NCBI RefSeq assembly: GCF_012933445.1
Contig: NZ_JABBNC010000002.1
Span: forward strand, 496,001-560,000
Source: Actinoplanes sp. TBRC 11911
Lineage (GTDB): Bacteria; Actinomycetota; Actinomycetes; Mycobacteriales; Micromonosporaceae
Length of the DNA stretch: 64,000 nucleotides
Direction of reading: 5' to 3'
Part shown: positions 24,183 through 32,966 of the stretch, one piece after another
Layout of the letters: every line of letters starts with the position of its first letter
How positions within the stretch are numbered: position 1 is the stretch's first letter
Program-made: the position numbers and the translations under genes
The notes under the pieces: model-generated
Told to the model about the DNA's origin: nothing
The model's database searches: none
What the model saw: only the letters and a program-made list of their open reading frames with translations

Positions 24183-24494
24183 TCACTCCGCGTAACGCGT
24201 GGGCGGGAACGGGTTGTCCTTGCTGAGCGGCCTGGTCTCGCCCTCGGCCTCCTGGCGGGCGGTGACGCTCTCGATGTCCTGTTCGTCGGTGTCGAAGTCC
24301 GGGTCGAACGGGACCGGGTCGTCGGTCGCGGCCGGGACGTCGTCCGGGTCGTAGTCGTCGACGCCCGCGTCCGCCCGCTCCTCCGCGGTGCGGCGGGCCA
24401 GTTCGTCGTCGTCGAGGTGGGCGGGCGAACCGCCGTGGAACCGGCGATCGCGCTCCCCTTCCGCCGCCTCGGTGTTGAAGTCGTCGGTAGCCAT
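24183..24494 (-). CDS. Small acidic protein of unknown function
   Basis: 103 residues from the ATG with AAAGGA eight bases upstream; the frame is open 20 codons further. The protein is strongly acidic (VDDYDPDDVPAATDDPVPFD, DFDTDEQDIESV) with no hydrophobic region. It converges on the kinase gene with a 13-base gap. No family recognised. Confidence 0.75.
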   Translation of the reverse strand: MATDDFNTEAAEGERDRRFHGGSPAHLDDDELARRTAEERADAGVDDYDPDDVPAATDDPVPFDPDFDTDEQDIESVTARQEAEGETRPLSKDNPFPPTRYAE

Positions 24495-24615
24495 GTCGAT
24501 GTCCTTTCCGCGGGGCGGGAGAACCGGAGTTTTACCCGGCTTCCCACGGCGCAACCCAGAAGGTACCCCCGGATTATCGCTCTCCGCCGACCGAAGATCC
24601 GACCAGGCGTACGGC

Positions 24616-25284
24616 TCAAATGCCCAGCTGAGCCATCCGGCGGACCTCGCTGCCCTGTTCCACGGCCATCTCGTTGGCCATCTCGCGCAGCAGCTCGTCC
24701 TGGCCCCCGGTGATCACGTCGCCGGCCATCTGCTGAGCGCCGCGATGATGATCGGTCATCATCGCCACGAACTTGCGGTCGAACTCCGCACCGGTCGCGG
24801 CCCTCAGCGCGGCCATGTCGGCGGGCGTCTGCATGCCGGGCATCGTGCTGTGGTCGTGCGACGGGTCGGTCTCGGGCAGTTTGCGGGCCCGCAGCCACGT
24901 CCGCAGATAGGTCACCTCGGGGGCCTGGGCGGCACCGATGCGGTCGGCCAGCGCGCGCAGCTCGACGTTCGAGGCGCGCCGGCCGGCCAGACCGGCCATC
25001 TCGATCGCCTGTCCATGATGGACGATCATCATCTGGACGAACGTCGTGTCGATCCCGTTGTAGGTGACACCGTCCGGGGCCTTCACCCGGTCGGACAACG
25101 TCACCTCCGCCGACTCGCCCGGCCGGCCCGGGACCACGACGCGGTGCGGCGCCTCGGAAACCGCGCTGGGCAACGGCACCGCCGCACTCGAGTCCGAACT
25201 CGACCGGGTTGCCACGATAAGCCCGACCGCGCCCGCGACGGCCACACCCGCAGCGAGCAGCATCGATGCCCTCTGACGGTTCAC
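24616..25284 (-). CDS. DUF305-domain exported protein
   Basis: 222 residues. An N-terminal membrane anchor or signal (MLLAAGVAVAGAVGLIVA) is followed by the DUF305 ferritin-like helical domain with its two HH motifs: FVQMMIVHHGQAIEMA (H89, H90) and FVAMMTDHHRGAQQMA (H179, H180). Between them is a His/Met-rich stretch (DPSHDHSTMPGM). The family is often tied to copper or other metals in the envelope, though its function is not settled. It is divergent from the LVIVD-repeat gene; this pairing is common in actinobacteria. Confidence 0.92.
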   Translation of the reverse strand: MNRQRASMLLAAGVAVAGAVGLIVATRSSSDSSAAVPLPSAVSEAPHRVVVPGRPGESAEVTLSDRVKAPDGVTYNGIDTTFVQMMIVHHGQAIEMAGLAGRRASNVELRALADRIGAAQAPEVTYLRTWLRARKLPETDPSHDHSTMPGMQTPADMAALRAATGAEFDRKFVAMMTDHHRGAQQMAGDVITGGQDELLREMANEMAVEQGSEVRRMAQLGI

Positions 25285-25410
25285 CCTATCTCCTTGCTGC
25301 CTGAATAGATGTTCCTCAAAACACTGTGGACCATTACTGTAGCGACAGGATTGAATACGCGCTGTCGTGACCCATCTTGCATCGACGGTGCATGAATCGG
25401 AAGGAGCATC
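25285..25410. promoter_or_regulatory. Shared divergent promoter region of DUF305 and LVIVD genes
   Basis: 126 bases, AT-richer than the flanks, containing candidate -10-type elements on both strands (around TACTGTAGC near 25335-25345). AAGGAGC at 25400-25406 is the ribosome-binding site for the GTG at 25411. No perfect operator dyad seen. Confidence 0.5.
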
Positions 25411-26844
25411 GTGAGACCACTCGCCCCACGAGGGCGGAGGCTCATGCGCCTTGCCGCGTTAACCGCGGCCGCGGTCGTCGTCGGACTTATGACGGCACCT
25501 TCGAGCGGCGCTGCCCAAGCCCCCGCCCCGTCCGGGATTCCCGGCGTCGACGAGATCGTCAGCTCCGCAAACCTCAAGCAGGTCGCACATCTGCCGAAGA
25601 CCGGGCCGTTCGCCGAGTCCTTCAACACGGACTGGGCGTTCCAGGGCCGCTACGCATACGGCGGTAACTACAACGGGTTCTCCGTCTACGACCTTCGCAA
25701 CCCCAAGGCGCCCAAGCTCGCCGCGCAGGTGCTCTGCCCGGGTTCGCAGAACGACGTCTCGGTCAGCGGAAACCTGCTCTTCCTGGGTACCGACTCGCAG
25801 CGCACCAACGACTCGTGCGTGAACGAGGGGTCCACCACCGCCGTCCCGGGCGACCGCTGGGAAGGCATCAAGATCTTCGACATCCGCGACCCGCTGACGC
25901 CGAAGTACATCAAGTCGATCAAGACGGACTGCGGTTCGCACACGCAGACGATGGTGCCGGGCAAGAAGCACGACCCCAACGTCTACCTGTACATCTCGTC
26001 GTACAACCTGTCGACGGCGGACCAGCCGAACTGCGCCCAGCCGCACGACAAGATCTCGATCATCAAGGTGCCGAAGTACAACCCGAAGGCCGCCACGGTG
26101 GTCGCGGCGCCGATCGTGTTCCCGGACGGTGGGTATCCGGGAACGCCCGGCCACACCGCCACCAGCGGCTGCCACGACATCACGGTCTACGCGGAGAAGG
26201 ACATCGCCGCGGGTGCGTGCATGGGCGACGGCGTGCTGTTCGACATCTCGAAGCGTACGGCTCCGAAGGTCATCACCACCGTGCGTGACACCGTGAACTT
26301 CGCGTTCTGGCACTCCGCGACGTTCAACAACAACGGCACCAAGGTCGTCTTCACCGACGAGCTGGGTGGCGGCGGCGCGGCGACCTGTAACCCGGAGATC
26401 GGCCCGAACCGTGGCGCCGACGCGATCTACGACGTCGTGGGTCATGGCAAGCGGGCGAAGTTCGAGTTCCGCAGCTACTTCAAGATCCCGCGGACGAACA
26501 CGGCCACCGAGAACTGCGTCGCCCACAACGGCTCGCTGATCCCGGTTCCGGGCCGCGACATCATGGTGCAGGCGTGGTATCAGGGTGGCGTCGCCGTCTG
26601 GGACTTCAGCGACTCGCGCCGGCCCAAGGAGATCGCGTTCTGGGAGCGCGGCCCGATCTCGGACACCACCCTGGTGCTCGGCGGATCGTGGTCCGCCTAT
26701 TGGTACAACGGCTACATCTACTCGAACGACATCGACAAGGGCATCGATGTCCTCGAATTGAAGGACTACCGCACGAACATCGCGAAGTTCTTCCGCACCG
26801 ACACGTTCAACGCGCAGACCCAGGAGAATTTCCTGAGGTGGTAA
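25411..26844 (+). CDS. Secreted LVIVD-repeat beta-propeller protein
   Basis: 477 residues, GTG start with AAGGAGC. A signal peptide covers ~1-36 (LMRLAALTAAAVVVGLM...GAAQA). The mature part contains LVIVD-type blades: GFSVYDLRNPKAPKLAAQVL, GIKIFDIRDPLTPKYIKSI, GVLFDISKRTAPKVITTV and GVAVWDFSDSRRPKEIAFW, which would build a propeller. Several paired Cys and His (CGSHTQT, GCHDITVY) could form disulfides or bind metal. It is divergent from a DUF305 gene, suggesting a shared envelope function, possibly metal-related. Confidence 0.92.
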   Translation: MRPLAPRGRRLMRLAALTAAAVVVGLMTAPSSGAAQAPAPSGIPGVDEIVSSANLKQVAHLPKTGPFAESFNTDWAFQGRYAYGGNYNGFSVYDLRNPKAPKLAAQVLCPGSQNDVSVSGNLLFLGTDSQRTNDSCVNEGSTTAVPGDRWEGIKIFDIRDPLTPKYIKSIKTDCGSHTQTMVPGKKHDPNVYLYISSYNLSTADQPNCAQPHDKISIIKVPKYNPKAATVVAAPIVFPDGGYPGTPGHTATSGCHDITVYAEKDIAAGACMGDGVLFDISKRTAPKVITTVRDTVNFAFWHSATFNNNGTKVVFTDELGGGGAATCNPEIGPNRGADAIYDVVGHGKRAKFEFRSYFKIPRTNTATENCVAHNGSLIPVPGRDIMVQAWYQGGVAVWDFSDSRRPKEIAFWERGPISDTTLVLGGSWSAYWYNGYIYSNDIDKGIDVLELKDYRTNIAKFFRTDTFNAQTQENFLRW

Positions 26845-26855
26845 CGATTTGAAGG

Positions 26856-26884
26856 GGTGGGCCCGGGCATCGACCGGGCCCACC
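26856..26884. terminator. Bidirectional terminator between the LVIVD and SDR genes
   Basis: GGTGGGCCCGG (26856-26866) and CCGGGCCCACC (26874-26884) pair perfectly over 11 bp with a 7-base loop. It lies 12 bases after one stop and 12 bases before the other in convergent genes. Confidence 0.85.
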
Positions 26885-26895
26885 TCGTCGACGCC

Positions 26896-27720
26896 TCAGA
26901 GGTCCGTGCTGGTGCCCACCGAACGCCAGGCGTCCAGGTCGGCCCGCTGACTTTCCAGTACGCCTTCGAAATTCTGCACGGCGTCCGAACCGAGAACCAG
27001 AAGCTGCGGCGCCCGCCCCGATTCGAGAACGGTGATGAGGGCCTGCGCCAGCTTCTTCGGATCGCCCGGCTGGGTGCCGTGGCTCTGGTCGGTCCCTTTG
27101 CGCCGCGGCCCCACGGTCGGTTCGTAGTCGGCAATCACCGTCTTCGCCCCGGTCAGCGACCGGCCCGCGAAATCGGTGCGGAAATTGCCCGGCTCGACGG
27201 CCATGACGGTGATCCCGAGCGGCTCGACCTCACGCCGCAACGAGCCGGACATGCCCTCTAACGCCGCCTTGCTCGCCGAATAGTGCGCCGACCCGGGCAG
27301 GGTGATCCGCGCCCCGATCGAGGAGACGTTGACGATCGCGCCCCGGCGGCGTTCCCGCATTCCGGGAAGCACCTTCTGGATCAGCGTCACCGGGCCGAAG
27401 AAGTTCGTCGCGAAGAGCCGCCGCACATCCTCGTCATCGGCTTCCTCGACGGCTCCGCGATATCCGTACCCGGCATTGTTGACCAGCACGTCAACGCCAC
27501 CGAATCGCGCCTCCGCCTCCCGTACCACGCGCTCGATCTGCGTCTGATCGGTCACGTCGAGCGCCAGCGCGAGAGCCTTTTCCGGGTACGCCTTCGCCAG
27601 ATCCTCGACCGTGCTGACGTCCCGCGCGGTGACCACCGCATCGTCCCCGCGCTCGAGCACGGCCTCGGCAAGCGCCCGCCCGAAACCGGTCGAAGTGCCG
27701 GTGATTAACCAGGTAGACAT
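26896..27720 (-). CDS. SDR-family NAD(P)-dependent oxidoreductase
   Basis: 274 residues from the ATG with GGAGA nine bases upstream. Cofactor loop TGTSTGFG, NNAGYGYRGAVEE, VSSIGAR, active-site YSASK and PGNFRTDF place it among classical SDRs. The TARD end of beta-2 (Arg) suggests NADPH. The C-terminus with DPKKLAQALI and LLVLGSDAVQNFE is characteristic of a subgroup of actinobacterial and proteobacterial oxidoreductases of unknown substrate. It is divergent from the HSL-type hydrolase gene. Confidence 0.92.
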   Translation of the reverse strand: MSTWLITGTSTGFGRALAEAVLERGDDAVVTARDVSTVEDLAKAYPEKALALALDVTDQTQIERVVREAEARFGGVDVLVNNAGYGYRGAVEEADDEDVRRLFATNFFGPVTLIQKVLPGMRERRRGAIVNVSSIGARITLPGSAHYSASKAALEGMSGSLRREVEPLGITVMAVEPGNFRTDFAGRSLTGAKTVIADYEPTVGPRRKGTDQSHGTQPGDPKKLAQALITVLESGRAPQLLVLGSDAVQNFEGVLESQRADLDAWRSVGTSTDL

Positions 27721-27995
27721 GCCATTTCTCCTAAGCTTTCCCACGTACGCCGGTGAACAGCCCCGTGTTTCCCGAGCCTCCACGGCCGGCCACCACCCCG
27801 CAAACCCCCGCCGCGAGAAGAGACCCGATTCATGGTGCAAACAAACGGCGTACGTCAGTTGGCGGGTGTCTGCGGAGAAGACGACGGTCCCGTGATCGAT
27901 GGCATAGCGCCACCGGAGCGGGTCGGTTGTACGGTTCACTCGAACATGGTGTCCGAGTCATGCGCTCGGGCAGTGCTTGTGACCAAGGAGTGAGC

Positions 27996-28946
27996 ATGGC
28001 ATTTCCCCTTGACCCCGAGTGGGTCGCGGCGCGGAAGCGGATGTTCGGTGCCGACGCGCCGCCCCCGCCGGTGATTCCGGTCGGTGACGTCAAGGCCGTG
28101 CGCACGGGGATCGACACCGTTCACGCCATGATCGATGTCGCGCAACCGGTGCCGGACGATGTGACGACCACCGATTTCGAGGTGACCTCGGCCGACGGCG
28201 CGACGATTCTGGCGCGGTGGTACGTCAAGGACGGCTCCCGGCCCGGATCCGCGGTGCTGCACTTCCACGGCGGCGGCGTGATCGCGAGCAGCGTCGACCT
28301 GTACCACGGCAGGGTCGCCCGTTACGTGTCCGACAGCGGCGTCCCGTTCCTGTCGGTGGGCTACCGGCTCGCGCCCGAGTTCCCGCATCCCAAGCCGGTC
28401 GAAGACGCGTACGCCGCGCTGACCTGGCTGGCCGCGCACGCGAGCGAGCTGGGCGTCGACCCCGGACGGATCGCGGTGATGGGCGACAGTGGCGGCGGAA
28501 ACCTGGCGGCCGCCGTGGCACTGTGGTCCCGGGACCGGAACGGGCCGGCGATCGCCCGCCAGATACTGCTGTATCCGATGCTCGACGACCGCACCTCGAC
28601 CCCGGTGCCCGGCATGGAGGACCGCATCGGCGACTACAACATCATCGTCACCGCGTGGCAGGCGCTGCTCGGCGACGCGTACGGCACGGCGGACGTGTCG
28701 CCCTACGCGGCGCCGGCGCGAATGACGGACGCGACCGGGATGCCGCCGCTCTTCATGGAGGCGGTGGAGATCGACCCGGTACGCGACGAGGACATCGAGT
28801 ACGCCCGCCGCACGCAACTGGCCGGAGTGAGTACCGAGCTGCACGTCCATCCCGCGGTCCCGCACGGATTCGAGCCCATCGCGTACGACTCCGCGGTCGC
28901 GCGCCGCATGATGGCCGACCGCCTGCGAGTGATCGGCGCGCTCTGA
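27996..28946 (+). CDS. Alpha/beta hydrolase of the HSL (hormone-sensitive lipase) family
   Basis: 316 residues, ATG start with AAGGAG five bases upstream. The oxyanion motif HFHGGGVI, the nucleophile elbow MGDSGGGNLA with S165, the Asp in EIDPVRDED and His in VPHGFEP complete the triad. A ~50-residue N-terminal cap (ARKRMFGADAPPPPV) precedes the core. It should hydrolyse short to medium acyl esters in the cytoplasm. No operon partner is evident. Confidence 0.93.
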   Translation: MAFPLDPEWVAARKRMFGADAPPPPVIPVGDVKAVRTGIDTVHAMIDVAQPVPDDVTTTDFEVTSADGATILARWYVKDGSRPGSAVLHFHGGGVIASSVDLYHGRVARYVSDSGVPFLSVGYRLAPEFPHPKPVEDAYAALTWLAAHASELGVDPGRIAVMGDSGGGNLAAAVALWSRDRNGPAIARQILLYPMLDDRTSTPVPGMEDRIGDYNIIVTAWQALLGDAYGTADVSPYAAPARMTDATGMPPLFMEAVEIDPVRDEDIEYARRTQLAGVSTELHVHPAVPHGFEPIAYDSAVARRMMADRLRVIGAL

Positions 28947-29035
28947 GAATTGCAGAGAAACCGGGCGACGCGCGTCACAACTATTGCGGGACCGGTCTAA
29001 TTCGTAAAGCTTGGGGGGACAGCAAGGAGGCTCGA

Positions 29036-29098
29036 ATGGGGACTATTGCAACGTCCTTCATGGTGGAATCCTTACACTCCGTTGCGCCACGTTTCTGA
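29036..29098 (+). CDS. 20-residue leader peptide ahead of the conservon
   Basis: ATG at 29036 with a perfect AAGGAGG at 29024-29030 (5-base spacing) opens a 20-codon frame (starting MGTIATSFMVESL) ending TGA at 29096-29098, 60 bases before the sensor-kinase start. No attenuator hairpin is obvious, and codon content shows no run of one amino acid. The strong ribosome-binding site is the main evidence; a regulatory upstream frame is the most likely role, but translation is inferred. Confidence 0.5.
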   Translation: MGTIATSFMVESLHSVAPRF

Positions 29099-29158
29099 TG
29101 CGAGAGTTCGCTGCGAATCCCGCACTGCACGTCATTTCCCGAGATTGGATGCGAGTTG

Positions 29159-31609
29159 GTGTCTGCACCGACTGATCCCAGACCCAAGGTGACCCGCCAG
29201 CAGTCGATCAAGCGACGCGTCGTCCGGCTGGTGCTCATCCCCGGCCTCGTCGCCGTGCTGCTGTGGTTGGTCGCTTCCGCGTACCTGGTCTTCCAGGGTT
29301 ACCACAGCCGTTCGACCGGCAACGCGATCCGCCAGGTCTCGGCCGAGTCGGCGGCCGCGGTCATTTCGATCGAGTACGAACGCCGGCTCAGCGTGGCGTT
29401 CCTCGCCCGCCCCTCGCAGGACAAGTCCCAGCTGCTCGACACCCGTCGGCAGACCGATGCACAGGTGGCCACCATCCGCGCGGCCGGCGAGAAGCTGGGC
29501 CACGTCCCGGACTCGGTCAAGACCAGTTTGAACACCCTCATCGCGACGCTCGACCAGCTTCCAGCCATTCGTAAGGCCGTCGACGCCGAGTCGATCAGCT
29601 CGGGTGGTGCGCTGGACATGTACAACCGGCTCTTCGAATCATTGGATCAACTCTTCGACGCGCAGGCGCGTGCGGTTCCCGACGTCAAGGGAACCCAGGG
29701 TGAGATCACTTCGGTCGAAATGGGGCGCGGCAGTGACCTGCAGAACCGTGCCGCTTCCGTGATCGATGCCGCGCTCATCTCCGGCGGGCTCAGCCGGGCC
29801 GACTACCTGGAGTTCGTCAAGGACGCCGGGGCGTACCACTACATGCTGGACTACGCGAGCCAGTTCATGGACGCCACCAACCGCCAGCAGTACGCGGCAG
29901 TGCAGCAAAGTCCCGCCTGGAAGCAGCTCGTCGCCACCGAGGACGCGATCACCGCGGCCGGGCCCTGGCACGACGGCCAGCCGAGCACGGTGCCGATCAA
30001 CCGGGCCCAGTGGGCGACGCTGACCACCCAGGTCTCCAACGCCCTCCTCGGCGTGATCGTCGGCAACGAAACCCTGGTGTCGGCGCAGTCGGTGCACGCC
30101 GGCAACCAGAAGCTGCTCATTCCATCGCTCGGTAGCCTGCTGGCCCTGCTCATCGCGGTCGGCGCGATCCTGTGGGCGGTCCGGCAATCCAGCGTGCTGG
30201 TCGACCGCGCCCTGTCCGTACGTCTGGCCAAACTCGGCAGGGACGCGGACACGCTGGTCGACGAGCGGCTGCCCGCGGTCATGAACCGGCTGCGCCGACG
30301 CGAACAGGTCGATCTGAACACCGAGTTCGTCGGCCAGGACTACGGCGGCGACGAGATCGGCCAGGTCGCCAACGTGATCAACCGATCGCTGCGGGCGGCC
30401 GCCGGGGCCGCGACCGACGAGGCGAAGGCCCGCGCGGCCGGGACCGCGATCGTGATGGGTGTGGCCCGCCGGCCGCAGCGCCCGCTGCAGCGCGGGCTCA
30501 AGGTGGTCGAGGATCTGCAGAGCCAGATCGGCGACGAGAAGCTGCTGACGAACCTGTTCGACATCCACCACCAGCTCAACCAGACCCGGCGCTTCCTGGA
30601 GAACCTGGTCATCCTCGCCGGCGGGCAGAGCGGCCGCCGGTTCCAGAACCCGGTGCCGTTGCGCCGGGTGCTGCTGGCCGCGTTCGCCGAGACCCGTGAC
30701 TACCAGCGGATCAGCCTGCGCGTCGCGCCCGACGTGGCGCTGGTCGGGCACGCGGTGGCCGGGGTCCTGCACATCGTGGCCGAGCTGCTGGACAACGCGC
30801 TCGCGTTCTCGCCGCCCGGATCCACCGTGTGGGTCAGCGCGAGCATGGTCAACGCGGGCGTCGCGGTCGAGATCGAAGACGCCGGCGTGGGCATGCCCAA
30901 CGAAATGGTGGACCAGTCGAACCGGCTGCTCGCGACCGCGACCACCCCGGACGTCACCGAGCTCAAGGACGGCGCCCAGGTCGGCCTGCACGTGGTGGCG
31001 GAGCTGGCCAAGCGCGAGGGCGTGCAGGTCAGTCTGCGCCGGTCCGCGTACGGGGGACTGCTCGTCATCGTGCTGCTGCCGGGCCGGCTGCTCACCAGCG
31101 GGGCCGAAGGCCGGGACCCGGACGGGACACCCGTCTCGCCGGCCACGCCGGCGTCCCCGGCCCCGTCGCCCCGGCACAACCGGGTCGACTCGCTGGACGT
31201 CCCGACGGTCGCCGCCGTGGCCGTCATGAAACCGGAGAACGTCGAGTCTCTGCCGCCCCGGCGGCCTGAGACGCTCGCGCCGCGGCAGCCAGAGACGCTG
31301 CCGCGACGGCAGCCCGAGACGCAGCAGCCCCAGCCGCAGCAGCCCATGTCGCCGCAGCCGCTGTCGCCGCAGCCCTCGTCTCTGCCGAGGCGGCACAAGG
31401 AAAGCAGCAAACCACCGCTGCCGCATCGGCGGCCGCAGGAACACCTCGCCCCTGGCTTGCGCGACGAGCCAGAAATGGGGGCCGGCCCGACGCGGTCGCC
31501 CGAAGAGGCCCAGGCCCGGTTCGCGCGCTACCAGCAAGGTCGCAATGCGGGCCGCGCGGCCACGGGTGATGGAACAGTTACCGACGCTGAGCGAGGCATG
31601 CACCAGTGA
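29159..31609 (+). CDS. Conservon sensor histidine kinase with NIT domain (CvnA-like)
   Basis: 816 residues from a GTG (a TTG one codon earlier is possible). TM1 ~22-46 and TM2 ~320-341 (LLALLIAVGAILWAV) flank an extracellular nitrate/nitrite-sensing (NIT) domain. A HAMP-like linker leads to a dimerisation segment (FDIHHQLNQTRRFLENLV, ~465-482) and an HATPase_c domain with N-box ELLDNALAFSPPGS (~541) and G1 box EDAGVGMP (~573). The ~160-residue tail is Pro/Gln-rich with repeated RQPET units. It overlaps the roadblock gene (GTGA). It begins a four-gene conservon that works like a membrane-associated G-protein signalling unit. Confidence 0.93.
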   Translation: MSAPTDPRPKVTRQQSIKRRVVRLVLIPGLVAVLLWLVASAYLVFQGYHSRSTGNAIRQVSAESAAAVISIEYERRLSVAFLARPSQDKSQLLDTRRQTDAQVATIRAAGEKLGHVPDSVKTSLNTLIATLDQLPAIRKAVDAESISSGGALDMYNRLFESLDQLFDAQARAVPDVKGTQGEITSVEMGRGSDLQNRAASVIDAALISGGLSRADYLEFVKDAGAYHYMLDYASQFMDATNRQQYAAVQQSPAWKQLVATEDAITAAGPWHDGQPSTVPINRAQWATLTTQVSNALLGVIVGNETLVSAQSVHAGNQKLLIPSLGSLLALLIAVGAILWAVRQSSVLVDRALSVRLAKLGRDADTLVDERLPAVMNRLRRREQVDLNTEFVGQDYGGDEIGQVANVINRSLRAAAGAATDEAKARAAGTAIVMGVARRPQRPLQRGLKVVEDLQSQIGDEKLLTNLFDIHHQLNQTRRFLENLVILAGGQSGRRFQNPVPLRRVLLAAFAETRDYQRISLRVAPDVALVGHAVAGVLHIVAELLDNALAFSPPGSTVWVSASMVNAGVAVEIEDAGVGMPNEMVDQSNRLLATATTPDVTELKDGAQVGLHVVAELAKREGVQVSLRRSAYGGLLVIVLLPGRLLTSGAEGRDPDGTPVSPATPASPAPSPRHNRVDSLDVPTVAAVAVMKPENVESLPPRRPETLAPRQPETLPRRQPETQQPQPQQPMSPQPLSPQPSSLPRRHKESSKPPLPHRRPQEHLAPGLRDEPEMGAGPTRSPEEAQARFARYQQGRNAGRAATGDGTVTDAERGMHQ

Positions 31610-32016
31610 TCAATCCGACCCCTCCCAAGCTCCCCTGGATGCTCGACGATCTCGTCGAGGTGCCCAACGTCGTCTCCGTGGTGGTCCTGTCCGCCGACGG
31701 TCTGATCATGCAAAAGTCCGCATCCATCCCGCAGGAGCTCGCGGAGATCCTCGCCGCCGGCGCCTCCTCGATGTACAGCGTGGCCGAGGGCACCGGACGC
31801 CGCTTCGCCAGCGGCGCGGTGCAACAGGTGATCATCGAGTTCCACGAGCAGACCCTGTTCCTCGCGGCCGCCGGCCAGAACGCGCGCCTCGCCGTCCTCT
31901 GCGACCAGAACGTCGACATGGGCATGGTCGCGTACGAGATGAGCCGTTTGGTTACTCGAATCGGCAACTACCTGGGTACCAGCGCGAGATCAGGCGTGCT
32001 GGCCGATGGCATCTGA
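31606..32016 (+). CDS. Roadblock/LC7-domain protein (conservon component, CvnB-like)
   Basis: 136 residues, GTG start in the kinase stop codon. The single roadblock fold reads WMLDDLVEVPNVVSVVVLSADG, then LAEILAAGASSMYSVAEG and LFLAAAGQNARLAVLCDQ, ending in the helix YEMSRLVTRIGNYL. In conservons and in MglB these proteins act on the cognate small GTPase, as GAP or scaffold. It overlaps the DUF742 gene by 11 bases. Confidence 0.94.
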   Translation: MINPTPPKLPWMLDDLVEVPNVVSVVVLSADGLIMQKSASIPQELAEILAAGASSMYSVAEGTGRRFASGAVQQVIIEFHEQTLFLAAAGQNARLAVLCDQNVDMGMVAYEMSRLVTRIGNYLGTSARSGVLADGI

Positions 32017-32371
32017 CGCTCCGGGCGGCCGGGACGAGGCAGTCGCGGGCCGGTTTGTTCCGTTGTATGTGCTGGTCAACGGGCGCACCAGCCCGCAGGA
32101 CTCGAACCTGGATCTGGCGACGCAGGTCATCGCGCTGCCGGCCGACCGCCGTCGTCTGGAGTCGGAGTACCTCAACGTCCTCGACCGGTGCGGCAACTGG
32201 ATCTCGGTCGCGGAGCTCGGGGCGTACCTGCATCTGCCCTTGACCGTGACCAAGGTGATGGTGGGCGTCCTGGCCGAACAGGGCTATCTGGGGATGGGCG
32301 CGGCCGCCCAGCAGATCGTCATCGACCTGCGACTGCTTGGTTCGGTTCTCGCGGGCCTCGAGCGGCTCTGA
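32006..32371 (+). CDS. DUF742 protein (conservon component, CvnC-like)
   Basis: 121 residues, ATG start within the end of the roadblock gene. The pattern RFVPLYVLVNGRTSP, DLATQVIALPADRR and a winged-helix-like ISVAELGAYLHLPLTVTKVMVGVLAEQG is diagnostic of DUF742. The role in the conservon complex is not well defined; it associates with the other three products. The next gene starts 16 bases after the stop. Confidence 0.94.
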   Translation: MASDAPGGRDEAVAGRFVPLYVLVNGRTSPQDSNLDLATQVIALPADRRRLESEYLNVLDRCGNWISVAELGAYLHLPLTVTKVMVGVLAEQGYLGMGAAAQQIVIDLRLLGSVLAGLERL

Positions 32372-32387
32372 AGCTGAGGGGTACACA

Positions 32388-32966
32388 GTGGATCGGACAT
32401 CGGTCAAGATCGTCGTCGCCGGCGGATTCGGCACCGGCAAGACCACCCTGGTGGGCTCGGTCAGCGAGATCGCGCCCCTGACCACGGAAGAGATCCTGAC
32501 CCAGGAAAGCGTCGGGGTGGACGACACGATCGGTGTCGAAGGCAAAGTGCAAACCACGGTGGCGCTGGACTTCGGCCGGATCACGATAAGCCAGGACGTC
32601 GTGCTCTATCTGTACGGTACGCCCGGGCAGGACCGCTATTGGTTTATGTGGGATGCCCTGGCTCAGGGGGCGGTGGGCGCGATCGTGCTGGTCGACACGC
32701 GACGGCTGGAGACCAGCTTCGCCGCGGTGGACTACTTCGAGCGGCGGGGAATCCCGTTCGTGGCGGCGGTCAACCAATTCTTCGGCAAACGCGACTATTC
32801 GGAGCGGGAGATCCGGGAGGCACTGGAATTGGACGCGGACGTGCCGCTGGTGTGGTGTGACGCGCGCGACCGGGAGTCGAGCAAGCTGGGATTGATCGCG
32901 TTGGTGCGGTACGCGATGTCGCTGCTGGACGGCCGCCGTCTGAGCCACAATTCCGCCCCGTACTAA
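32388..32966 (+). CDS. Small Ras-like GTPase of the conservon (CvnD-like)
   Basis: 192 residues from a GTG at 32388 with GAGGGG upstream. The P-loop is GGFGTGKTTL (12-21), the switch region includes TTEEILTQ, the G3 motif is GTPGQDRYW, and the G4 position reads NQF in VAAVNQFFG rather than NKxD, as is normal for this family. The gene closes the four-gene operon that begins at 29159. Its stop overlaps the convergent MerR gene by two bases. Confidence 0.94.
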   Translation: MDRTSVKIVVAGGFGTGKTTLVGSVSEIAPLTTEEILTQESVGVDDTIGVEGKVQTTVALDFGRITISQDVVLYLYGTPGQDRYWFMWDALAQGAVGAIVLVDTRRLETSFAAVDYFERRGIPFVAAVNQFFGKRDYSEREIREALELDADVPLVWCDARDRESSKLGLIALVRYAMSLLDGRRLSHNSAPY

